Part shown: positions 37,184 through 45,183 of the stretch, in pieces | How the letters are laid out: every line of letters starts with the position of its first letter | Numbering within the stretch: the first letter of the stretch is position 1 | Assembly (NCBI GenBank): GCA_002256935.1 | Contig: NCGL01000032.1 | Span: 1-45,265 of the forward strand | Source: Bdellovibrio sp. 28-41-41 | GTDB taxonomy: Bacteria > Bdellovibrionota > Bdellovibrionia > Bdellovibrionales > Bdellovibrionaceae | DNA length: 45,265 nt | Direction of reading: 5' to 3' | Notes under the pieces: model-generated | What the model was told of the DNA's origin: nothing | Database searches by the model: none | Seen by the model: only the letters and a program-made list of their open reading frames with translations | Program-made: the position numbers and the translations under genes

Positions 37184-37714
37184 ATGAAAATATTTATAAT
37201 CTTTTTTACATTTATTATCTCTTTAAATGCAGTGGCCCTTAAAGAAAAATCTAGCGCTCAAAATTGTATTCTGGGTGATTCAACACACACTCTTTCTGAA
37301 GTTGTATTAAAAAATAGAACTGCGGAGATTCTACAGCAAGACATCAGAACAAATCCGTCTCTACTAACTAAGCAAACCAAAAATGTAATTCATCAGGCAA
37401 TGAACTTACTTTATTCTGAACCAATGGATTGGAACCAAGCATTTGCTCTTTATACAACTAATGATATTGATAAATTTCATGGTGGAGCAATCGATTTTTT
37501 TACTGTTCCTGCAGATAAATCGTCAAAGTATGTACAGGTTACTTATTATATGGGAGTGGGTGGAGATATTTCCGGAGCGGCGGGAGTCGTTTTTAGGATT
37601 GATCAAACTGTTGAGTTTGATGAGAGTGGAAAACTTGTATATGGAGAAAGTAATCCAAAATTAATAGCTCAAATAGTGGGACCAGCAATCGACTTTTGTA
37701 CAAAAATGCACTAA
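37184..37714 (+). CDS. Small secreted protein of unknown function
   Basis: A 176-residue protein with a signal peptide over about residues 1-18. The mature part has two cysteines far apart (near residues 28 and 172) that could form one disulfide, and a glycine-rich strand region YYMGVGGDISGAAGVVFRI. It starts 31 bp after the HE-motif protein, has a similar leader (GGAATAATTT before ATG) and is on the same strand, so it probably belongs to the same operon. Family not recognised. Confidence 0.7.
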   Translation: MKIFIIFFTFIISLNAVALKEKSSAQNCILGDSTHTLSEVVLKNRTAEILQQDIRTNPSLLTKQTKNVIHQAMNLLYSEPMDWNQAFALYTTNDIDKFHGGAIDFFTVPADKSSKYVQVTYYMGVGGDISGAAGVVFRIDQTVEFDESGKLVYGESNPKLIAQIVGPAIDFCTKMH

Positions 37715-37716
37715 AA

Positions 37717-37908
37717 CACTACACAAGAGTCGAAAAGTTGGTGCGCGAGAACCCGAAGTAGAAGAACCGCTTTTGGCTATGAAGTCGGTATTATTTGAGT
37801 TTGAGGTCGATGAAATCCCCGAACCGAAGGCTTTGGCCCCGCAAGACCTGCTAAAATTGATTTTAAAGTTTAGATCATCCAGTAGCCAATTGGCTATAAT
37901 AGAAACTG
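37717..37908 (+). other. Open frame without start, origin unknown
   Basis: An acidic open frame in this gap (containing VGAREPEVEEPLLAMK and VDEIPEPKALAPQDLLKLIL) has no start codon near its beginning and stops next to the toxin start. It may be the tail of a gene lost in a rearrangement. I cannot assign it to a family. The last 26 bases hold the operator and -10 of the toxin-antitoxin operon. Confidence 0.35.
37883..37900 (+). promoter_or_regulatory. Palindromic operator and -10 of the toxin-antitoxin operon
   Basis: TAGCCAATTGGCTA (37883-37896) is a perfect 14-bp palindrome. It overlaps a consensus -10, TATAAT (37895-37900), nine bases before the toxin ATG. This is where a HigA-type antitoxin would bind to repress its own operon. 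No strong -35 is visible. Confidence 0.65.
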
Positions 37909-38244
37909 ATGAAAATTGAACTCTATCTCTCAAAAAGAGGCTCATCGCCAATCGAAGATTTTATCACTGATTTACCTAAAGGTGATCAGGCTCGTTTTGC
38001 TGATGTCTTTGAAGGGATTGAAAAGTACGGTCTAGATTGCCCGAGGGTTCAGTTTAAGCCACTCAGAGGAAAACTTTGGGAGATAAAGTTTAATGCTCCA
38101 GGCGGCGGTTTTAGAATTGCCTATGTACTTGTTGAAGGACAAACGATGATTTGGCTTCATGTTTTTAAAAAGACAACACAGAAGACGCCACTTAATGATC
38201 TGGATTTAGCTGAAAAAAGAATGAAAGAGGTTTTAGGATTATGA
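37909..38244 (+). CDS. Toxin of the RelE/HigB (phage Gp49-like) family
   Basis: A 111-residue protein with the family layout: an N-terminal SPIEDFITDLPKGDQARF helix, then VQFKPLRGKLWEIKF, the strand GGGFRIAYVLVEGQTMIWLHVFKK and a C-terminal DLAEKRMKEV helix. Toxins of this family cut mRNA on the ribosome. The conserved basic and aromatic residues of the KLWEIRF and FRIxYV strands are present, so it may be active. It precedes its antitoxin, the HigBA order, and overlaps it by four bases (ATGA). Confidence 0.88.
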   Translation: MKIELYLSKRGSSPIEDFITDLPKGDQARFADVFEGIEKYGLDCPRVQFKPLRGKLWEIKFNAPGGGFRIAYVLVEGQTMIWLHVFKKTTQKTPLNDLDLAEKRMKEVLGL

Positions 38245-38543
38245 AAAATACAAAATCAGGAAAAGACTTTTTCAAAAAATTATTGAAAGACCCAACTGTT
38301 CGTATGCATTACGAAGAAGAGAGCTCAAAAACTGCCATTGCTTACGCTGTCAGGTCGGCGCGCCTAAAAGCAGACTTAACCCAAGCTCAATTGGCGAAAA
38401 AGGTTGGGACATCACAAAGTGTTATTGCGCGCCTTGAAAGCGGATCAGATAAAAGAACACCGTCTATTCCATTTTTATCTAAAATCGCGGCGGCTTGTGG
38501 GGCTCAGTTCGAGTTTGGATTTACTTTTTTAAAGGCAAGCTAG
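38241..38543 (+). CDS. Antitoxin, XRE-family HTH (HigA-like)
   Basis: A 100-residue protein. The HTH is AQLAKKVGTSQSVIARLESG (about residues 50-69), followed by PSIPFLSKIAAACGAQFEFGF, the usual C-terminal helix and strand of this antitoxin group. It should neutralise the toxin encoded immediately upstream and repress the operon through the palindrome at 37883-37896. It overlaps the toxin gene by four bases, which couples translation. The pair is complete and looks functional, unlike the antitoxin fragment at 34983. Confidence 0.9.
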   Translation: MKNTKSGKDFFKKLLKDPTVRMHYEEESSKTAIAYAVRSARLKADLTQAQLAKKVGTSQSVIARLESGSDKRTPSIPFLSKIAAACGAQFEFGFTFLKAS

Positions 38544-38630
38544 CTCAGATTTATTAAACAACTATTGATAATACATCATATAAGCTCTTGAGAGCGTTTC
38601 CTTAGTTTGAGCCAGCGTGAAAATTGATAT

Positions 38631-38813
38631 AAAAAAAAAGAATTTTTCAAATCCATATTTTTGTCTTTTTCTTTCGCATCATTGGTCTTTGCCTTTCAAA
38701 ACTGCTCAAACCCTTTTCATAGTGAAAATGCGTTTATCAGTAATGTTAGGCCGCAAACTGTGAAGTCGGCCCCCGTTCAAACAATAGAGAAATCGAAACT
38801 TCCGACCAAGTAG
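38631..38813 (+). pseudogene. Start-less copy of the small lipoprotein
   Basis: The frame from AAA 38631 reads KKKEFFKSIFLSFSFASLVF, then AFQNCSNPFHSE, to TAG 38811-38813, with few changes from the intact 61-residue copy at 34562. The ATG is absent: the in-frame codons before it are TAT and TGA. So the body is conserved but cannot be started normally. Loss must be recent because no frameshift has accumulated. Confidence 0.8.
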
Positions 38814-39060
38814 GGTCGCGCGAAATATCCAATTCACATTGAAGATACAAACATGAAAATTTTTTCTGCTTCTGTTTAGCAAATAACGGAAATTTATTTA
38901 CCAGACTTTTTGTTCTTTTTGCTAAGGATCGCGTCTTTTTGGCAGGTCTCACGGTAGGCTTCGAACTTGTTTTGCCCCTGATACTGACCTTCGATTTTGT
39001 TAAAACGATTCACGCATTCTTGGCCATCTATATTGCCCAGAACCCACTCTAGATTTATTT
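38631..39060 (+). repeat. Segmental duplication, copy 2
   Basis: A direct repeat of 34567-34980. In this copy the convergent minus-strand gene is intact and the plus-strand lipoprotein has lost its start. Homology ends near 39060, inside the intact minus-strand gene, exactly where copy 1 is cut off. The copies lie about 4 kb apart with the TIGR02147 operon and the toxin-antitoxin pair between them. Confidence 0.88.
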
Positions 39061-39139
39061 CATCGACCGGATCAACTTCTGAAAAAGCGGCGGCTGACGA
39101 AAAAAGTCCCACATAAATAATAAAATACGAGAGTTTCAT
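38894..39139 (-). CDS. Small secreted protein, intact copy
   Basis: An 81-residue protein with a signal peptide over about residues 1-18 (ending AAAFS), so a mature peptide of about 60 residues. It has two cysteines (QECVNR and RETCQK) likely to form a disulfide and a strongly basic C-terminus (KKNKKSGK). Family not recognised. The truncated copy at 34851-34980 shares its C-terminal half. It converges on the start-less lipoprotein remnant. Confidence 0.7.
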   Translation of the reverse strand: MKLSYFIIYVGLFSSAAAFSEVDPVDEINLEWVLGNIDGQECVNRFNKIEGQYQGQNKFEAYRETCQKDAILSKKNKKSGK

Positions 39140-39276
39140 GAATACCTCTGAACTTTATTGTAATAATACCCTTTTAAAAAACTAGTCTAGAATTCAATGA
39201 TTTTTTCTATCATCGAGTGAGTAGAACCAAATGTATAGACTCAGATACCTAAATGCTTGTGCTTAAATGATTTTTT

Positions 39277-39403
39277 GAAATTGTCCACCATGGACCGTGT
39301 AGAACCTGAAATTGTCCACCATGGACCGTGTAGAACCGAAATTGTCCACCATGGACCGTGTAGAACCCATGGACCGTGTAGAACCGTAGAACCGTAGAAC
39401 CAA
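39277..39403 (+). repeat. Tandem 30-bp repeats, progressively shortened
   Basis: Three 30-31 bp units (39277-39307, 39308-39337, 39338-39367), each GAAATTGTCC, then ACCATGGACCGTGTAGAACC, are followed by a partial unit of 18 bp (39368-39385) and two of 8 bp (GTAGAACC, 39386-39393 and 39394-39401). The full units are identical apart from one extra base. GTAGAACCAA also occurs alone at 39221-39230, before the array. It lies just upstream of the small HTH gene. There are no spacers, so this is not a CRISPR array. Confidence 0.9.
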
Positions 39404-39426
39404 GAAAAGTTGGTGCCCCTCGCCCT

Positions 39427-39675
39427 ATGCTGAGAGAACCACTCAGTTTGGATATAAGGTATCCAATCCAGTGGCATGAGTCGAGAGTGAATTTAGCGGA
39501 GCTGGCAAAACTACGTTATATACACGGCTGGTCAAGGCAAGAACTGGCCCGTCATTATGGGCGGACTCTCAATGCCATCACTAACTACTGTCAGAGCATC
39601 AGACGCAAGAATTTTGATCTTGATGGGCTGACTATAGAGGAAAAGGAGCAAATCAAATGGGCCTATCAAAATTGA
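39427..39675 (+). CDS. Small helix-turn-helix protein
   Basis: An 82-residue protein with a likely HTH: LAKLRYIHGWSRQELARHYG followed by RTLNAITNYCQSIRRKN, the pattern of a resolvase- or sigma-region-4-like recognition helix. No signal or membrane segment. The ribosome-binding site is weak. It starts 24 bp after a tandem-repeat array, which could be its own binding region. Its end overlaps the next small gene by 19 bases, whose ribosome-binding site lies inside it. It may be a regulator or a piece of a mobile element. Confidence 0.6.
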   Translation: MLREPLSLDIRYPIQWHESRVNLAELAKLRYIHGWSRQELARHYGRTLNAITNYCQSIRRKNFDLDGLTIEEKEQIKWAYQN

Positions 39676-39827
39676 TTTCTTTATCTGTTACGCTGGCGTT
39701 TTTGGCTGTCGGGACTGGGAATTTACCTTGGGTTTTGAAACAGGTCAGAAAAGCCCAGTTCGAACTTATTCAGAGGTCAAAAGCAAGCACGTGGCCAAAG
39801 GCTATTAGATTGCACAGACAATTTTAA
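39657..39827 (+). CDS. Small membrane protein, 56 residues
   Basis: ATG 39657 has an excellent ribosome-binding site, AAGGAG at 39643-39648, eight bases upstream. The peptide has one hydrophobic segment at about residues 5-20 (KLISLSVTLAFLAVG) followed by a basic, aromatic tail (many K and R, with two W). It looks like a single-pass membrane peptide with a positively charged cytoplasmic tail. The start lies inside the HTH gene, so translation is probably coupled to it. No family recognised; a toxin-like or regulatory membrane peptide is possible. Confidence 0.6.
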   Translation: MGLSKLISLSVTLAFLAVGTGNLPWVLKQVRKAQFELIQRSKASTWPKAIRLHRQF

Positions 39828-39876
39828 AATAAAGTTTATAGGGAAAAAGAGCAACTCTTCTTCCCTATGTCAGTTT

Positions 39877-40347
39877 TTAACCAACAAGACTTTTTAACAT
39901 CCATGCTGTTTTTTCATGGTACTCGATACGCGCGCCTAGAAGACTGTTTGTGCCTTCATCATTTGCACCATCAAGTAATGGCAAAATTTCTTTAGCGGAA
40001 CGAGCAATTTGCTCATGATCTTTAAGAAGATTTTCTATCATTTGTGTAGCCGCGACTTCTGATGCAGGATCATCTTTAACAGAACTTAATTCTGAAAATT
40101 CACGATATGAACCTGGAGCTTTTACGCCAAGAACTCTAATTCTTTCTGCAATTCCATCTACTGCCAGTGCGAGTTCATTGTATTGTGTTTCAAACATAAG
40201 ATGTAGTGTTTGAAACATTGGACCCGTAACATTCCAATGGTACTTGTGTGTTTTAAGATAAAGTGTGTAAGTCTCGGCTAAAAGTTTTGAAAGAGATTTT
40301 GCAATTTCAACTCTTTTACCTTCTTGAATACCTGTATTTAAGCTCAT
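39877..40347 (-). CDS. dps: Dps-family ferritin-like DNA-protection protein
   Basis: A 156-residue protein forming a 12-subunit shell that stores iron and detoxifies peroxide. The ferroxidase segment HKYHWNVTGPMFQTLHLMFE and the following YNELALAVDGIAERIRVLG contain the His, Asp and Glu ligands of the family. ATG 40347 was chosen because GGAGG lies seven bases upstream; four extra residues upstream lack a ribosome-binding site. It diverges from katG with a 245-bp shared promoter region, so the two probably respond together to oxidative stress. Confidence 0.93.
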   Translation of the reverse strand: MSLNTGIQEGKRVEIAKSLSKLLAETYTLYLKTHKYHWNVTGPMFQTLHLMFETQYNELALAVDGIAERIRVLGVKAPGSYREFSELSSVKDDPASEVAATQMIENLLKDHEQIARSAKEILPLLDGANDEGTNSLLGARIEYHEKTAWMLKSLVG

Positions 40348-40530
40348 TGATACCTCCAAAAAATGTTTAAATGAATGTTACTCTTCATATGGGGAATGAT
40401 CAATTTAAAGAACTAATTCGCATATTATACTGTTTTTTGAGTGCGATAGAGAGAAGGCACTCCATTTTATTCTGAAGAAAAATAGTGACAAGGCGCAAGA
40501 ATGTTCTAGGAATTGAAATTTTCCTCAATC

Positions 40531-40551
40531 AGTTAGACTAGGACACTAACT
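40531..40551 (+). promoter_or_regulatory. Inverted repeat in the katG promoter region
   Basis: AGTTAG, nine bases, CTAACT lies 41 bp before the katG start. The size suits a dimeric peroxide regulator (OxyR or PerR/Fur type), but the sequence does not match the PerR consensus, so the regulator is unknown. katG itself has a good ribosome-binding site, AAGGAGAAAG. Confidence 0.35.
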
Positions 40552-40574
40552 TGATCTAAACTTTTTCTGTCTAA

Positions 40575-42773
<2,199 letters not shown>

Positions 42774-42793
42774 GTAATCAACTCGATTTTTTT

Positions 42794-42828
42794 AAACAGA
42801 AGTCGTCGTTATGACGGCTTCTGTTTTT
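42794..42828 (+). terminator. Rho-independent terminator of katG
   Basis: AAACAGAAGTCGTC (42794-42807), loop GTTAT, GACGGCTTCTGTTT (42813-42826): a 14-bp stem with one G-U wobble, followed by T residues. It starts 20 bp after the katG stop. Confidence 0.9.
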
Positions 42829-42847
42829 AGTAATGAAGGCAAACATC

Positions 42848-42881
42848 AGTCTCTCATTTTTGAGAGACTCTCTCAAAAATG
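42848..42881 (+). repeat. Overlapping inverted repeats with two alternative folds
   Basis: AGTCTCTCA (42848-42856), TTTT, TGAGAGACT (42861-42869) forms a perfect 9-bp hairpin. Alternatively CATTTTTGAGAGA (42855-42867) pairs perfectly with TCTCTCAAAAATG (42869-42881) around a single base, a 27-bp palindrome. The two folds exclude each other. It lies 20 bp after the katG terminator. Confidence 0.85.
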
Positions 42882-42980
42882 CGGAAACACTTTGGCCCCA
42901 CACTTTTTGCCGAACAAGTCAGATTAAATAGTTACATCCACACATCAATTCATAAATAATTGGCACGGCTTTGCTAATAG

Positions 42981-43022
42981 ATCACCTCATCGGAGGTGAT
43001 TAAAATGAAATCAAAAATCTAA
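42981..43022 (+). promoter_or_regulatory. Hairpin sequestering a perfect Shine-Dalgarno before a 5-codon ORF
   Basis: ATCACCTC (42981-42988), loop ATCG, GAGGTGAT (42993-43000). The right arm is an ideal ribosome-binding site (GGAGGTGAT from 42992), and the left arm equals the anti-Shine-Dalgarno sequence of 16S rRNA. Eight bases after GGAGG, at 43005, an ATG opens a five-codon frame, MKSKI, ending TAA at 43020-43022. This looks like a leader peptide under hairpin control, and is followed at once by the 33-nt elements. Confidence 0.6.
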
Positions 43023-43028
43023 AAAAGA

Positions 43029-43157
43029 AGTCTTCGCTAAAGACTTCGCCATGCGAAGACTTCACAAAATAGTGTTCCCTGAAGTGTTCCTTGTAGGAAC
43101 ACTATGGCTTTTTTTGAAAAAAACAGTATGCCCACCAATATGCCCAGTGGGAATACT
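43029..43157 (+). repeat. Three diverged 33-nt elements, unit-unit-inverted unit
   Basis: Each element has three 9-nt units starting 12 nt apart; the third is inverted. A: AGTCTTCGC (43029), AGACTTCGC (43041), GCGAAGACT (43053-43061). B: AGTGTTCCC (43071), AGTGTTCCT (43083), AGGAACACT (43095-43103). C: AGTATGCCC (43125), AATATGCCC (43137), GGGAATACT (43149-43157). Consensus AGTNTTCCC. The differences between elements are matched inside each: unit position 4 is C, G or A while the facing base in the inverted unit is G, C or T. Either direct unit can pair with the inverted one. Element B is followed by a run of seven T after five bases. Confidence 0.85.
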
Positions 43158-43213
43158 GAGTAATTGCGTTAAATGATTAAGTAAAATTTGAAATTTATTT
43201 TTGATTTAAGGTA

Positions 43214-43334
43214 TTTGCCGCCGCAATGAGTGGCTCATTTTTACCTTTCTTTTTCCGTGACCCCTCCCCCCCAACGATGTGGTGGAAAGGGGTCACGGAT
43301 CGAAAGGTATTAGGTCAGTTTGGGCGGCGGCAAA
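43214..43334 (+). repeat. Nested multi-arm inverted repeat
   Basis: Outer stem TTTGCCGCCGC (43214-43224) with GCGGCGGCAAA (43324-43334), perfect over 11 bp. Inside it a small hairpin AATGAG-TGG-CTCATT (43225-43239). Then TACCTTTC (43242-43249) with GAAAGGTA (43302-43309), and within that a 12-bp stem 43254-43265 with 43288-43299 built around CCGTGACCCC / GGGGTCACGG. The whole folds as a multibranch structure of about 121 nt ending 57 bp before the 64-residue gene. No protein-coding frame explains it. The rest of the gap 42774-43391 holds the hairpins listed separately and nothing else I can assign. Confidence 0.85.
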
Positions 43335-43391
43335 AGTGCGAGAAGTATTGAGTGATGAGTTGAGTATATCCATAAAAAACAGGGATAGCTC

Positions 43392-43586
43392 ATGAATAAA
43401 AAATGGGACGAGATCGAAGTTATAAACTTAAGAAACGAAAAATTTAATGAAAAGGTGTATGAACAAATGATTGAAGAAGTAGCCAATGTTATTTATATTA
43501 AACTCTGCCAGCTCCAGAAGAAGTCACTCTCTGACTCGTCAACTGTAAAAGATAATCTTTTAAAAAGGACGGGATCAGATGCTTAA
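43392..43586 (+). CDS. Small protein upstream of the serine recombinase
   Basis: A 64-residue charged, helical protein (MNKKWDEIEVINLRNEKFNE at the start) without signal or membrane segment. AGGGATAGCTC lies before the ATG. It overlaps the recombinase gene by eight bases, so the two are coupled and it may be an accessory factor for recombination or its control. Family not recognised. The upstream 600 bp are full of structured repeats. Confidence 0.65.
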   Translation: MNKKWDEIEVINLRNEKFNEKVYEQMIEEVANVIYIKLCQLQKKSLSDSSTVKDNLLKRTGSDA

Positions 43587-45183
43587 GAACAAAAATTTAA
43601 ACATTGCTTTGTACATTAGAGTTTCAACTGAAGAACAAGCGGAAAACCCTGAAGGCTCCATTAAAAATCAAGAGCAACGGCTCCGTGAAGCTGTGGCCTA
43701 TAGAAATAAACAATCCAATTTCGGCAAAATTTTTAATGTCTATGTAGACGCTGGAATTTCAGCGAAGGACATGAACAGGCCCGCCTTGCAGTCCATGCTC
43801 AAAGACATGAGAGCACAAAAAATAAACCTCATCATGGTCACAGAAATTTCAAGGCTCTCTAGAAACAACAGAGACTTCTTAAGTATGTGGGACATGATGA
43901 GTGAAGTTAAATGTAGCTTCATGAGCCTTCGTGAAGACTTCGACACCACCACAGCCGCAGGTGAGATGTTATTATTTCAATTGATGAACTTTGCTCAATT
44001 TGAACGAAAGCAAACCAGTGAAAGAGTTTCGGCGAACATTTTAGCACGCGCTAGTCGTGGCCTTTACAATGGGGGAACTATCCCGCTAGGTTTTAAAAAG
44101 TGTCACACAAAAAATGGAAGCTTGGACATTGATGAGCCTCATGCAACTACAGTTAGAATTGCTTTTGAAGCATTTATAAGAGAAGGAAGTTTGTCTCGTG
44201 CGGCTCGCTGGATGAATGATAATGGTTACAAGGCCAAAGCTCATTTAGAAGGTGGCGGTTCAAGAATGAGGCTAGGCCATTTTACTGTTGATAACTTGCA
44301 AGCAATAATTCGGAACAAGGCATATATCGGAGTTAAAACCTACACTCAAAAAGGTGAACAAAAGGAAGTGAAGGCAGTTTGGCAGCCTATTGTCGATGAA
44401 ATGGTTTTTGCGCGAGCAAATGAAAAGCTCACCAAAAATCATTCAAGACTTAAACCATTAAAAGAAACGAGCAAACACCCTTATCTTTTATCTGGTGTAT
44501 GTTTTTGTATGAAGTGTGGCGACCATATGCCAGGGAAGTCTGCAACAGGTAGGAATGGCAAGGTTCCTTATTATGAACACTCATGGGCAACAAAAAGAAA
44601 CTCGACTTTAACCAAAAAAACTTTCCAGTGTGAACCAACACGAGTTCAAGCAAAGAAAGCAGAAGCCTTGGTATGGGGTGAGTTTTGTAAATTTATTGAA
44701 AGCCAAAAATTTTTAATAGAACTTCAAAAGAAAGTGAAAGCCATTCATAAAAATAACGACGAAGAGTCAGAACGTGGAAAATTAAAGGCCAAACTTTATG
44801 GTGTGAGTTCGCAATTAGACGCTTTAGCTGAAAGATTATCAATGCTGCCTAAATCTGTTTCAGCGACGCCAATCTTTAAGCAAATGGAAAAGCTGGAGTT
44901 GGTTAAAAAAAATTTGGAGGAAGGGCTTTTAAAGATAAAAGATTTGAATATTGATGAACGGCTTGTGCCCATTGAGACTTTTGAAGAATTTGCGGCGTTT
45001 GCGGGCCTTACAATTAAAAATAACCCTGACTTCAATATCAGACGCAGCCTTTTACAGAAATTCATCCATAGGGTCGAAATTGGAGTGGATTCGATTAAAA
45101 TTTATTGGAACTTAGATAAAGATTTTTACGAACAGGAGCTAAAAATAAAAAACCCCGAAAAAAATCGGGTTCATCACGGTTAA
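43579..45183 (+). CDS. Large serine recombinase
   Basis: A 534-residue site-specific recombinase of the kind that integrates and excises mobile elements. The resolvase catalytic domain (about 1-150) starts IALYIRVSTEEQ with the nucleophile Ser16; EISRLSRNNRDF and NFAQFERKQTSERV hold the conserved arginines and the end of the domain. The recombinase domain (about 170-270) contains LQAIIRNKAYIGVKTY. A zinc-ribbon follows, with cysteines in GVCFCMKCGD and a further one in FQCEP. A coiled coil (about 385-450) and a C-terminal domain complete it. ATG 43579 follows AGGACGGGA. No cargo or attachment site could be fixed because the window ends 82 bp later. Confidence 0.93.
   Translation: MLKNKNLNIALYIRVSTEEQAENPEGSIKNQEQRLREAVAYRNKQSNFGKIFNVYVDAGISAKDMNRPALQSMLKDMRAQKINLIMVTEISRLSRNNRDFLSMWDMMSEVKCSFMSLREDFDTTTAAGEMLLFQLMNFAQFERKQTSERVSANILARASRGLYNGGTIPLGFKKCHTKNGSLDIDEPHATTVRIAFEAFIREGSLSRAARWMNDNGYKAKAHLEGGGSRMRLGHFTVDNLQAIIRNKAYIGVKTYTQKGEQKEVKAVWQPIVDEMVFARANEKLTKNHSRLKPLKETSKHPYLLSGVCFCMKCGDHMPGKSATGRNGKVPYYEHSWATKRNSTLTKKTFQCEPTRVQAKKAEALVWGEFCKFIESQKFLIELQKKVKAIHKNNDEESERGKLKAKLYGVSSQLDALAERLSMLPKSVSATPIFKQMEKLELVKKNLEEGLLKIKDLNIDERLVPIETFEEFAAFAGLTIKNNPDFNIRRSLLQKFIHRVEIGVDSIKIYWNLDKDFYEQELKIKNPEKNRVHHG
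45141..45171 (-). terminator. Rho-independent terminator for a leftward gene
   Basis: Read on the minus strand: AACCCGA, loop of T residues, TCGGGGTT followed by a long T-rich tract (45152-45141). On the plus strand there is no T-run, so it serves a leftward gene lying beyond the right edge. A minus-strand frame ending ...YPKLSARD with TAA at 45227-45225 could be the tail of that gene, but too little is visible to call it. The terminator lies inside the last codons of the recombinase gene. Confidence 0.65.

Noticed and set aside
37661..37951. 96-codon minus-strand frame opposite the toxin promoter
   Set aside because: It overlaps two plus-strand genes and the operator, and shows no family features or ribosome-binding site.
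39277..39403. Possible CRISPR array
   Set aside because: The repeats are directly adjacent with no spacers, shorten progressively, and no cas genes are present.
42961..42976. Sigma-54-like promoter (TGGCACG...TTGCT)
   Set aside because: The spacing between the GG and GC elements is one base too short, and sigma-54 promoters do not tolerate that.
43051..43176. 41-codon frame from ATG 43051 through the three repeat elements
   Set aside because: No ribosome-binding site; it is better explained by the structured repeats than by coding.
43200..43345. Retron-like msr/msd or integron attC site
   Set aside because: No reverse transcriptase or integron integrase is nearby, and the arm layout does not match either element.
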